Part shown: positions 6,478 to 13,288 of the stretch, piece by piece | Position numbering within the stretch: the first letter of the stretch is position 1 | Layout: each line of letters starts with the position of its first letter | Assembly (NCBI GenBank): GCA_035256085.1 | Contig: DATEYP010000086.1 | Location: forward strand, 1 to 13,422 | From: UBA6901 sp035256085 | Lineage (GTDB): Bacteria > Pseudomonadota > Gammaproteobacteria > Acidiferrobacterales > UBA6901 | Direction of reading: 5' to 3' | DNA length: 13,422 bases | Position numbers and translations under genes: made by a program | The notes under the pieces: model-generated | Told to the model about the DNA's origin: nothing | Databases searched by the model: none | What the model saw: the letters and a program-made list of their open reading frames with translations, nothing else

Positions 6478-9266
6478 CCACCCCGAAATCTCTCATCATC
6501 AACTCGCCTTACGAGGCGCCGCGCCAGCATTGGAACCAGACGGGCGGGGTTCTGGTGGTGGTGCCCGAGCGCCGCGCGGCCGGTTATGAAATCTTTGACA
6601 TCCGCAACAACACGCGGCGCACCGAGCCGCTCGACCTCGTCAACGAAATTCGCCAGCGCGTGGATGAATGGCGCGCCGCCGGCTATCCCGGCGTTACCAG
6701 CATCACCCGCAGTTTGCTGGAGCACTGGCACGACCGCAGCGCGCGCCAGTATCCGTTTTATTTTTGTCAGCTTGAGGCCGTCGAAACCCTGATCTGGTGG
6801 GCAGAGGCGGCGGCGCAGTACAAGCAGGGCATTTTCATCCCCGGTGACGGCGGTCCGTGGGAACGCTTGTGCAGCAAGATGGCCACCGGCACTGGCAAGA
6901 CCACGCTGATGGCCATGATTATTACCTGGCAGGTGTTGAACGCGCTCACCTATCCGAAGCGCAACAAGGATTTCTCACGGGCGATCTTTATCGTTGCGCC
7001 CGGCCTCACGGTCAAAGAGCGCTTGCGGGTTCTTAAGCCCGGCGAGTCTGATAACTTCTACGACGTCTTTGGGTTGTGCCCCTCGGAATCGCTGCGCCAG
7101 AAGCTCAATCAGATGGAGATTCTGATTGAGAACTGGCACTCGCTGATGCCGCTGAAGGAGCAGGAGAGGTCGGTGGTACGGAAGGGGAAGGAGAGCGACG
7201 AAGCCTTCACGCAGCGCGTACTCGGAAAACTCGTGGCGCACAAGGACATCGTGGTCATCAACGACGAGGCGCACCACGCGTACCGTCAGCGGCCCGAGAA
7301 CAAAATCAGCAAGAAGGAAGCCGAGGAATTCGGTATCGATCTTGACGAGGCGACGCGCTGGATCGAGGGGCTGGATCGTATTCACAAGACGCGGCGCATT
7401 CAGCGCTGCTTCGACCTTTCGGCTACACCTTTTGCCCCGACCGGCAAAGCGAGTACCGAGAAAGGCCTGTTCGACTGGATCGTGTCGGATTTCGGTCTGA
7501 ACGACGCCATCGAGGCCGGGCTGGTGAAGACGCCGCGTATCGTGGTGCGCGACGACGCGCTGCCGAACGCCGCGACCCTGCGCTCGAAGCTGTATCACCT
7601 CTACCGCGAAGTCGAGGTGGCGGACGACCTGAACCGCCGCGGCGCCGAGCCGCACGAGCCGCTGCCGAAGCTGGTGCAAGACGCCTACACGCTGCTGGGC
7701 GCCGATTGGCGCGACATACGGTCTAAGTGGCAGGCCGAGGGCCATGTCTCGCCGCCGGTCATGCTCACCGTCTGCAACAAGACCGAAACGGCCGCGCGCG
7801 TCGAGCATTACTTCCGCAACGGCGATGCCCATTGGCCTGAGTTGCAGGCGCCGGAGCGCACGCTGCGCGTGGATTCGAAGGTGCTGGAAAAGGCCGAGAT
7901 TGGCGAAACCGCCGGCGCCGACAAGGATTACGAACAGTCGTTGCGCGCCATCGTCGAGGCCGCCGGCATCCCCGACACGCGCCGGTCGCGTCTGGATGAG
8001 ATGAAGAAGGAAGAGTTGTTGCGCGAGATCGTGGACAACGTCGGCAAACGCGGCACGGCTGGGCAGAACCTGCAAAACGTTGTTTCCGTCGCCATGCTGT
8101 CGGAAGGCTGGGACGCCAAGAACGTCACGCACATCATGGGCCTGCGGGCCTTCACCAGTCAGCTGCTATGCGAACAGGTGATTGGGCGCGGTTTGCGGCG
8201 CGTGTCATACGACATTGACGAAAACGGCCTGTTTCTCCCCGAATACGTCAATGTCTTCGGCGTGCCGTTATCCATTTTTCAGGATGTAGGTGAAGGCGGT
8301 GAGGCACCGCCGGCACCCAAGGCGAGCACCCAGATCGAGTCGCTGCCCGAGCGCGGGGCGCTGGAAATCCGCTGGCCGAACGTACTGCGCGTCGATACCG
8401 TGGTGCGGCCAACGCTGGTTGTGGATTGGGACCATGTAGAGCTGCTTACTCTCGATCCGGCACAGACGCCGATCAGCGCGGAGATCGCGCCGGCGCTGGG
8501 CGGTGCCACGAACCTCGAACAGGTGCACGTCATCGACCTTACGAAATTGCCGGAGGAGTTCCGGCTGCAACGGCTGGTGTTCCGCGCCGCGCAGAAAAGC
8601 TACGCCAGCATGCAAGGCCGGTTCAAGGGAAACCGAGAGTATCTGCTCTATCAGTTGATCCGCCTGGTGGAGCAGTTCTTCGAATCCGGCAAACTGCAGA
8701 TTCCAAACGACTATCATCGGGAGCCACTGCGCAGGCGCATCCTCCTGGCGCTCAACATCGACCTCATCGTCCAGCACCTGCTCCGGTTCGTGCAGGAACA
8801 GAACCGTGAACGCATCGAGCCGGTGTTCGATGAGGAAATGCCGATCGGTTCAACGCGCACCATGCGCACCTGGTACACCACCAAGCCGTGTTTTCCGGCC
8901 GTCAAGTCGCAGATCAGTCATTTGGTCGGCGACAGCGGCTGGGAGGGGTACGCGGCCAATGTTTTCGAAATGAGTTCGCAGGTGCTGGCCTACGCCAAGA
9001 ACGACCATCTTGGTTTCAATATCTATTACCTGTGGAACGGCGCACGCCGGCGCTATGTGCCGGATTTCATCGTTCGGCTCGCCAATGGCAAGACCCTGGT
9101 GCTGGAGATCAAGGGCGAGGACAGCGAGCAGAACCGCGCCAAGCGCGATGCGCTCGACGTATGGGTGAAGGCGGTGAACGCCAAGGGCGGGTTCGGAACG
9201 TGGTGTTGGGATGTGGCCTTCCAGGCTGCGCAGATTCAAGACGTCGTCAGCAAGCACAATGGCTAG
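6474..9266 (+). CDS. Type III-like restriction enzyme, DEAH helicase plus PD-(D/E)XK nuclease (Res)
   Basis: This is the ATP-dependent translocase/endonuclease half of the RM system, 930 residues. Helicase motifs are in order: Walker A ATGTGKT (137-143), DEAHH (264-268), SATP (316-319), motif V in SEGWDAKNVTHIMGLRAF (542 onward) and motif VI QVIGRGLRR (568-576). A C-terminal nuclease follows with PD at 863-864 and E-I-K at 878-880 (VPDFIVRL... LVLEIKG). All catalytic positions I can recognise are present, so the enzyme looks active. Length and motif layout resemble what NCBI calls the BPTD_3080 family of restriction endonucleases (from memory, moderate confidence). The start is GTG at 6474, overlapping the previous stop by 4 bases, which implies translational coupling. 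It should cut DNA that lacks the modification placed by the methyltransferase at 1262-4309. Confidence 0.93.
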   Translation: MTTPKSLIINSPYEAPRQHWNQTGGVLVVVPERRAAGYEIFDIRNNTRRTEPLDLVNEIRQRVDEWRAAGYPGVTSITRSLLEHWHDRSARQYPFYFCQLEAVETLIWWAEAAAQYKQGIFIPGDGGPWERLCSKMATGTGKTTLMAMIITWQVLNALTYPKRNKDFSRAIFIVAPGLTVKERLRVLKPGESDNFYDVFGLCPSESLRQKLNQMEILIENWHSLMPLKEQERSVVRKGKESDEAFTQRVLGKLVAHKDIVVINDEAHHAYRQRPENKISKKEAEEFGIDLDEATRWIEGLDRIHKTRRIQRCFDLSATPFAPTGKASTEKGLFDWIVSDFGLNDAIEAGLVKTPRIVVRDDALPNAATLRSKLYHLYREVEVADDLNRRGAEPHEPLPKLVQDAYTLLGADWRDIRSKWQAEGHVSPPVMLTVCNKTETAARVEHYFRNGDAHWPELQAPERTLRVDSKVLEKAEIGETAGADKDYEQSLRAIVEAAGIPDTRRSRLDEMKKEELLREIVDNVGKRGTAGQNLQNVVSVAMLSEGWDAKNVTHIMGLRAFTSQLLCEQVIGRGLRRVSYDIDENGLFLPEYVNVFGVPLSIFQDVGEGGEAPPAPKASTQIESLPERGALEIRWPNVLRVDTVVRPTLVVDWDHVELLTLDPAQTPISAEIAPALGGATNLEQVHVIDLTKLPEEFRLQRLVFRAAQKSYASMQGRFKGNREYLLYQLIRLVEQFFESGKLQIPNDYHREPLRRRILLALNIDLIVQHLLRFVQEQNRERIEPVFDEEMPIGSTRTMRTWYTTKPCFPAVKSQISHLVGDSGWEGYAANVFEMSSQVLAYAKNDHLGFNIYYLWNGARRRYVPDFIVRLANGKTLVLEIKGEDSEQNRAKRDALDVWVKAVNAKGGFGTWCWDVAFQAAQIQDVVSKHNG

Positions 9267-9300
9267 GAATGTCGCCAAGGCCATTCAGGTTGAACAGTGC

Positions 9301-9371
9301 AATAGGCCATGTTCTTCCCACGCCTATGCCGCGCCTTGCGGCATAGGCGCAGCATAAGGTTATGCGCTATT
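9301..9371. repeat. Long imperfect palindrome between res and the MNT gene
   Basis: The centre is a perfect 12-bp stem, CGCCTATGCCGC (9321-9332) and GCGGCATAGGCG (9338-9349), with a 5-base loop. The outer bases AATAG (9301-9305) and CTATT (9367-9371) also pair, with CAT/ATG and CTT/AAG segments between. A second small palindrome, GCATAA-GG-TTATGC (9352-9365), overlaps the right arm. It has no T-run, so it is not a classical terminator. It may end the res transcript, act as an operator for the toxin-antitoxin pair, or be a mobile REP/attC-like remnant. Confidence 0.6.
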
Positions 9372-9401
9372 CTTTATAGCAATTGAAGAGCGATTGCCCA
9401 T

Positions 9402-9710
9402 ATGTACCCAGCCATTTCTGCACATCGTGAGAAGCTCGAGGCGCTTTGCCGGCGCTTCCAGGTTCGCCGCCTGACACTCTTCGGCTCAGCGGCGACCGGC
9501 GACTTTGAGGCGGGCCGGAGCGACCTCGATTTCCTGGTCGAATTTCAGACGCTGGCGCCGGCGCAGCATGCCGACGCCTATTTTGGGCTGTTGCTGGAGT
9601 TGGAGGATCTGTTCCAGCGCAAGATTGACCTCGTCGAGGAGGGCGCCAGCGAGAACCCGTACTTCCTCAGCGCCGTTGAGCAAAGCAGGGCACTGTTGTA
9701 TGCAGCCTGA
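9402..9710 (+). CDS. mntA: MNT-domain nucleotidyltransferase antitoxin (MntA-type)
   Basis: The 102-residue product is a minimal nucleotidyltransferase. Family knowledge: MntA-type antitoxins transfer AMP from ATP to a tyrosine of the paired HEPN toxin and so inactivate it. The signature G28-S29 followed by D41-x-D43 (GSAATGDFEAGRSDLD) and the third carboxylate D76 in RKIDLVEE are all present, so it should be catalytically competent. It overlaps the HEPN gene by 11 bases (stop TGA 9708-9710, HEPN ATG 9700), the usual layout. A weak GAAGAG lies at 9385-9390 before the ATG. It lies 135 bases after res and is probably a separate transcription unit behind the palindrome at 9301-9371. Confidence 0.9.
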   Translation: MYPAISAHREKLEALCRRFQVRRLTLFGSAATGDFEAGRSDLDFLVEFQTLAPAQHADAYFGLLLELEDLFQRKIDLVEEGASENPYFLSAVEQSRALLYAA

Positions 9711-10041
9711 TAGCCGGAAGTATCTCTACGACATACAGACTGCATGCCGGAAACTTGAAGGGTTTACGCGCGACCGCTCGCTTGAAGACTACTTGGCCAA
9801 TGAGATGTTGCGTTCCGCCGTCGAGCGCCAGTTTGAGATTATCGGCGAGGCGCTCAGTCAGCTGTATCGGATCGACAGCGACCTCGTTGCTTCGGTCCCA
9901 GATGCCCGGCGGATTATCGCGTTTCGCAATATCCTGATACACGGGTACGCCACAATTCGTCACGAGACGGTTTGGGGCGTTGTGCAATCCGACTTGATCA
10001 TACTTACCCGGCGCATCGCCGAGCTGCTTCAATCGCCGTAA
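9700..10041 (+). CDS. hepT: HEPN-domain RNase toxin (HepT-type, DUF86)
   Basis: The 113-residue protein has the HEPN signature R76-N-x3-H81-x-Y83 (FRNILIHGY). R and H are the expected RNase catalytic pair, and Y83 is the tyrosine of the RX4HXY motif that MntA-type partners AMPylate. The start ATG at 9700 overlaps the end of the MNT gene. The frame is open further upstream to 9505, but that stretch only shadows the MNT gene and carries no HEPN sequence, so I reject the longer start. The helix-rich segment DYLANEMLRSAVERQFEIIG matches the family. The pair is known as a toxin-antitoxin/abortive infection module and is intact here. Confidence 0.92.
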   Translation: MQPDSRKYLYDIQTACRKLEGFTRDRSLEDYLANEMLRSAVERQFEIIGEALSQLYRIDSDLVASVPDARRIIAFRNILIHGYATIRHETVWGVVQSDLIILTRRIAELLQSP

Positions 10042-10058
10042 ATAATACGGTCAGGAGG

Positions 10059-10104
10059 GGAGGATAGCTTAAAGTTTAATCCCTCCGTCCCCCCCCCTTT
10101 TTTT
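10059..10104 (+). terminator. Possible terminator after the toxin-antitoxin pair, with a C9-T7 run
   Basis: GGAGGAT (10059-10065) can pair with ATCCCTCC (10079-10086) with one bulged C and a 13-base loop. A run of nine C (10089-10097) and seven T (10098-10104) follows. The T-run sits 11 bases after the stem, too far for a textbook intrinsic terminator. The long homopolymers are also prone to slippage or sequencing error. Confidence 0.3.
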
Positions 10105-10172
10105 CCCCTATGATAATGCTATGAAGTCCGTAATCGGCCACTTCCAGTCGCTCACTTTTCCCAAGGGCGGAC

Positions 10173-10230
10173 GTTCAACGTTCCGGTACACGCGCCAGCG
10201 TAGCCGGTCGCGTGGAACCGGTTGGTGGGC
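10173..10230 (-). other. attC-like recombination site of the WD40 cassette
   Basis: On the - strand the site runs from GCCCACC (10230-10224, one change from the RYYYAAC box GCCCAAC) to GTTGAAC (10179-10173, a perfect GTTRRRY core box). Arms CCGGT/ACCGG (10183-10187, 10217-10221) and CACGCG/CGCGTG (10189-10194, 10209-10214) pair, separated by an unpaired A against GA. An inner CCAGC/GCCGG stem has one mismatch, and T10208 is unpaired. The total is 58 bp, the size of short attC sites. The 7-base box matches the start of the preceding cassette (TTGGGC at 12697-12692) as expected for a cassette's own attC. The intergenic stretch 10042-10379 holds this site, the homopolymer run at 10089-10104 and no supported gene. 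Confidence 0.72.
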
Positions 10231-10379
10231 AATAATTCCTTCGCCTCTTTATCCCTCTTTTAGAGGTGCAAACCTTTTTGCAGACATTCGGCAGGGCATC
10301 GGCAATTCGGTTCGACATTGCTGGCGTTCGCAATCTGCTCCTCTTTTTCGTTTTTCTGGGTTTTCTGGCCTCGCGGGGA

Positions 10380-12650
10380 TCAGGATCCGGACGCTGCGGG
10401 TAACCGGAACACGACTACCTCGCCGTCCTCTTGCCCGGCGGCCAGCTGGCGGCCGGGCGAGTCGAATGCCACGACCTTCAGCGCGCCGCCCAGCTTCGCT
10501 TCGCCCAGAATCTGCCGAGTATTGATGTCCCAGACGCGCACCAAGCCGTCAGGCGAGGCGCTCGCCACCAGCCGTCCGTCGTCGCTAATCGCCGCCAGCA
10601 ACGGCTCGGGATCGCCGTGCTTGTTGCGGCTGCGGTGACGCGGCAGGCGGGCGATGAGTGCGCCCTTGGCGAGATCAAGAATCGCCAGACGGTTCAAGCG
10701 ATCGTCTTGGATGACGGCACGATTGGCGCGCGCCGGGAGCGGCGCGGCGAAGAAACCGGTCGGCGCCCATTTGGCGGTCTCAATTTCGTACACCCAGTAA
10801 ATCATCCCGCCGTCGCCGCAATTGAAACCCGTCTGAAGATAACGACCGTCCCCGGACAATGTCAGCTGGTCAATGTCACAATTTCCTTCTCTCGGAAGCG
10901 GTCCAAAAGTTATCGGCTTCGCACCAGGCTTCATCTGCCCAACTTGAACACGATAGTTTTCGTCCAGCACTGCGAGCCTCCCGTTGCGGGTAGCCAGTAT
11001 AATGGGCTTTCCCCCACCGGTTACCACGTCCGGCAGTCGGCGGCCGTCGGCGGCGTAGTGCTCGACTCGCCCTGGCGCGATACGGTAGACCTCATCCGTG
11101 TCCTGGTCGGTTACGACGGTAGTTACGCTTAGCCCGTCTTGCCCATCTTGCACACCGTGATCCTTAAATCGCAATAACGGCTTGCCGGTTTGCATATTGT
11201 TGAGCGTACTTACCTCGTCTTTCACCGCCCAACCATCACGCAGGCGCAAGAACAAGTAACCGGAAAATCCGTAAGAGCTCTTGAAACGAGCGCGCAGCAC
11301 TCGTTGAGTACGCAGGTCCCACTCCGTTACACCGCCGTCATAGCGTACATGGAGGTTGCCGTCCTGAGCGAAATACAAGTCGCGCGGCGTGGGGCTAGCG
11401 ACCATCTCGCGCGTCGGCACGAGCCGCGCGGCGACCGGCAGGTCGGGAATCGATTCAGGCAGATGAAAATCCTGCTGCTTGCGCACATCCGCTGACGGCG
11501 GGCAATAGGTGGCGCCGTGTTTGACCGCCATGAGTGGCAAACGCAGCAACGGCTCGGGAACAGCAACTCGATAGATCGTGGCGTTCTTGTAGTCAACATT
11601 ACGGGCGGCATCGACCTTGGCCAGCAAGGCGAGCACCGAGCGGCCATCCGGATGCGCCACCAATGCGATGGTCCTCCCCGGAATTTCGACGGAGCGGGCT
11701 TGCGGGTTGCCAGTCAGGCCGAAGAACTTCACTTCGTGGTTCTCGCTGGCAGCAACCCAGCGGCCTTGTGCATCGGCAATTACCGAGTCCGCGTAGCCGC
11801 CGGCTGGCAACTGGCGAGGCACTACCCCGCAGTCATCGAGGCGCTCAATCACCATGCCGTCCCGACCGGTATAGGTCAGCAACCAGCCTCCGCCACCTAT
11901 GGCCTGGCCGACCCCCACAATATTGCCTGTGTTTGGCGGTGTGACATGCCGAGTGGAAATCTCGATACCCTCATTGACATCCCACAGGCTGGTGCCACGA
12001 CCTGGCTCGTATTGTCCGCGGTACCATTCGTTGACCACCATCACGCGCCCGTCACCGGAAAATCCGAGCGCGATGACGTTTCCGCCACTGCTTCCCACCG
12101 GGTCGCCATATCTCGAATCGAATATGCGCACCCGCCGACCGTTATCCACCTCCCAAACCTGGGCGGTGGCGTCGCTTCCGCCGCTCGCCAACATCCGGCC
12201 GTCCGCAGAGAACGCCAAGGCGGAGATATAGTGCAGGTGGCCACCCAACTCGCGCACCACCTTGCGCGCCTGGCGCGACCAGAGTACCAACTGTGCATCG
12301 GCATAGCCGACCGCGACCAGATCTCCCGCCGGGCTCAAGGCCACGGCGCTCGGCTGCTTGCCATCGGCCGATAGTGTTTCCAGCGTCTTGCCGCTGGCGG
12401 GGTCCCATAACACGATTTCGCCGTTGGCGGCGACATGCGCCGCCGTGCGGCCATCGGCGGCTATGGCCAGCCCACCGGTCAAGGCGGACACCTCGCTGAA
12501 GGGCAAACGCGTGACATCTGCGACGATGTTCTTCTTCTGGTCCGCCGCCGCGGCGTTGGTCTGTACGTGGCCGAGGAGGAGTACGCCGGCCACCATCCAC
12601 ACCACAACTAAGCGCTGTCCTGCCTTGTGTCTCTGCACTTTTTTGCCCAT
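10380..12650 (-). CDS. Secreted WD40-repeat protein (cassette gene)
   Basis: The 756-residue product has an N-terminal signal peptide: basic MGKKVQRHKAGQR, a hydrophobic core VVVWMVAGVLLL, and a small-residue cleavage region at NAAAAD. The mature part holds beta-propeller repeats. N-terminal blades end in IVLWDPASGKTLETL, LVLWSRQARKVVREL and AQVWEVDNGRRVRIF; C-terminal blades end in VRVWDINTRQILGEA and VVVFRLPAASG. The middle is more divergent and Gly-rich, possibly a second propeller. Such proteins are binding scaffolds; no enzyme motif is seen and the ligand is unknown. I chose ATG 12650 over the longer frame to 12725 because GAGG lies 6 bases before it (minus strand) and the signal peptide starts there. 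It lies between two attC-like sites (10173-10230, 12692-12782), so it is probably a gene cassette, unusually long for one. Confidence 0.85.
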   Translation of the reverse strand: MGKKVQRHKAGQRLVVVWMVAGVLLLGHVQTNAAAADQKKNIVADVTRLPFSEVSALTGGLAIAADGRTAAHVAANGEIVLWDPASGKTLETLSADGKQPSAVALSPAGDLVAVGYADAQLVLWSRQARKVVRELGGHLHYISALAFSADGRMLASGGSDATAQVWEVDNGRRVRIFDSRYGDPVGSSGGNVIALGFSGDGRVMVVNEWYRGQYEPGRGTSLWDVNEGIEISTRHVTPPNTGNIVGVGQAIGGGGWLLTYTGRDGMVIERLDDCGVVPRQLPAGGYADSVIADAQGRWVAASENHEVKFFGLTGNPQARSVEIPGRTIALVAHPDGRSVLALLAKVDAARNVDYKNATIYRVAVPEPLLRLPLMAVKHGATYCPPSADVRKQQDFHLPESIPDLPVAARLVPTREMVASPTPRDLYFAQDGNLHVRYDGGVTEWDLRTQRVLRARFKSSYGFSGYLFLRLRDGWAVKDEVSTLNNMQTGKPLLRFKDHGVQDGQDGLSVTTVVTDQDTDEVYRIAPGRVEHYAADGRRLPDVVTGGGKPIILATRNGRLAVLDENYRVQVGQMKPGAKPITFGPLPREGNCDIDQLTLSGDGRYLQTGFNCGDGGMIYWVYEIETAKWAPTGFFAAPLPARANRAVIQDDRLNRLAILDLAKGALIARLPRHRSRNKHGDPEPLLAAISDDGRLVASASPDGLVRVWDINTRQILGEAKLGGALKVVAFDSPGRQLAAGQEDGEVVVFRLPAASGS

Positions 12651-12691
12651 TGTGGACCTCTTATCGTCTAGGCCAATTGTTATTGTGATAT

Positions 12692-12782
12692 GCCCAACGT
12701 TCCGGCTGTGCGGCACCGGCCACAAAAGTATCAGGAAACATGGCGCGTTGTCTCCGGTGTCCGCACGAGCCGGTTGTTATGT
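12692..12782 (-). other. attC-like recombination site of the small membrane-protein cassette
   Basis: On the - strand the site runs from ACATAAC (12782-12776) to GTTGGGC (12698-12692), a perfect GTTRRRY core box. The long arms pair over 18 bp: CCGGCT/AGCCGG, GTGCGG/CCGCAC, C/G and ACCGG/CCGGT (12702-12719 against 12754-12773). Two extrahelical bases, T12760 and G12767, lie on the same arm, and a 34-base apical region separates the arms. One-sided extrahelical bases, short unpaired spacers next to the core boxes and an apical loop are defining traits of attC hairpins. The ends AACGTTCCGG and CCGGTTG are shared with the site at 10173-10230 while the arms differ. The stop codon of the upstream gene falls inside the first box, a common layout for cassettes. 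Confidence 0.8.
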
Positions 12783-13037
12783 TGCATTTTGTTCTTCTCG
12801 GTACTGTCTGTTGGCCTCTTTGACGAGTGACACCACGCAGTAAACGAGGAACCCAAAAAATAGAACTGCTAAGGCCAGGGCACTGTATGCCCAAAGAGCA
12901 GCGCGTTCGGGCGGCCAACGTTCCGGCGCTGCGGCACTAAGCCAAGCATAAAAGATGAAGCTTGCACCGGCGTAGCCGGTGGCCAGCAGCGACACAACTA
13001 GACCCAGCCACAGAAATATTTTTCTTCGTTTCGTCAT
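12777..13037 (-). CDS. Small two-helix inner-membrane protein (cassette gene)
   Basis: The 86-residue product begins with a basic MTKRRK, then a hydrophobic helix (about residues 7-30, FLWLGLVVSLLATGYAGASF), a short loop with SAAAPERWPPER, a second helix (about 45-65, WAYSALALAVLFFGFLVYC) and a charged tail KEANRQYREEQ. I do not recognise a function; it resembles small hypothetical membrane proteins often carried in gene cassettes. The start ATG at 13037 is chosen because the long upstream frame (to 13169) reads through the palindromic site; no good ribosome binding site is visible before it, a frequent situation when translation depends on the preceding attC. TAA (12779-12777) overlaps the cassette's own attC. 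Confidence 0.7.
   Translation of the reverse strand: MTKRRKIFLWLGLVVSLLATGYAGASFIFYAWLSAAAPERWPPERAALWAYSALALAVLFFGFLVYCVVSLVKEANRQYREEQNAT
12913..12937. repeat. 25-bp near-copy of the attC end, inside the small membrane gene
   Basis: 12913-12937 and 12692-12716 match at 22 of 25 positions without gaps; both contain CCAACGTTCCGGC and GCGGCAC. The second copy is the conserved core-box end of an attC-like site, while the first is in coding sequence (residues AAAPERW). Read in the corresponding frame, the attC copy gives AAQPERW. Confidence 0.7.
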
Positions 13038-13043
13038 GATGCA

Positions 13044-13176
13044 ACATAACAGATAATATACGGGTGATATTGTCCGTATATCCTCGGACGCGCAAGAAGC
13101 TGCATACATGACGTAATTTGCTGTTCTGTCATGAATATGCTGTTTCCCGGTCCGTATATCCTGGACCATGTTATAC
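13044..13176 (-). other. Candidate attC-like site / long imperfect palindrome with CCGTATA boxes
   Basis: This is an imperfect palindrome of about 130 bases between the helicase gene and the small cassette, similar in length to Vibrio-type attC repeats. Core pairing is GCATA-CATGAC (13102-13112) with GTCATG-AATATGC (13128-13140), extended outward by GAAGC/GTTTC and CGGAC/GTCCG segments. It ends in ACATAAC (13044-13050) and GTTATAC (13170-13176), which fit an ATAAC/GTTAT pair of core boxes but not the strict RYYYAAC consensus. The first box is the start of the small cassette. Four copies of CCGTATA or its complement lie within or next to it, including the perfect 10-bp pair GGTCCGTATA/TATACGGACC (13150-13159, 13173-13182). 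Confidence 0.5.
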
Positions 13177-13288
13177 GGACCGGAGGGAAACGTGGTTTCG
13201 GTGTGCTGGAACCTTCCTGGCTACGGCTGCTTTGGGTCGGAAGCGGCCAATCAAATAAAACGTTCACCAAATCCGGAAGTAAAAGCGC

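Noticed and set aside
6975..8132. 385-codon minus-strand ORF inside res
   Set aside because: Antisense shadow of the helicase motifs; residues are Leu/Arg/His/Val-rich without recognisable domains.
9301..9371. Palindrome between res and MNT as a fourth attC
   Set aside because: It has GTTATGC on one side but no matching RYYYAAC box (the opposite arm reads CCATGTT), and the central stem is perfect and without extrahelical bases.
9505..9699. Longer N-terminus for the HEPN protein
   Set aside because: The stretch overlaps the well-supported MNT gene in another frame and does not resemble HEPN sequence; ATG 9700 gives the family length.
10121..10525. 134-codon + strand ORF after the toxin-antitoxin pair
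   Set aside because: It runs through the attC-like hairpin and into the antisense of the WD40 gene, and its composition (Arg/Pro/Ser-rich C-terminus) is typical of a shadow frame; no ribosome binding site or family resemblance.
11517..12374. 285-codon + strand ORF opposite the WD40 gene
   Set aside because: Antisense to propeller blades that carry clear WD motifs; no independent support.
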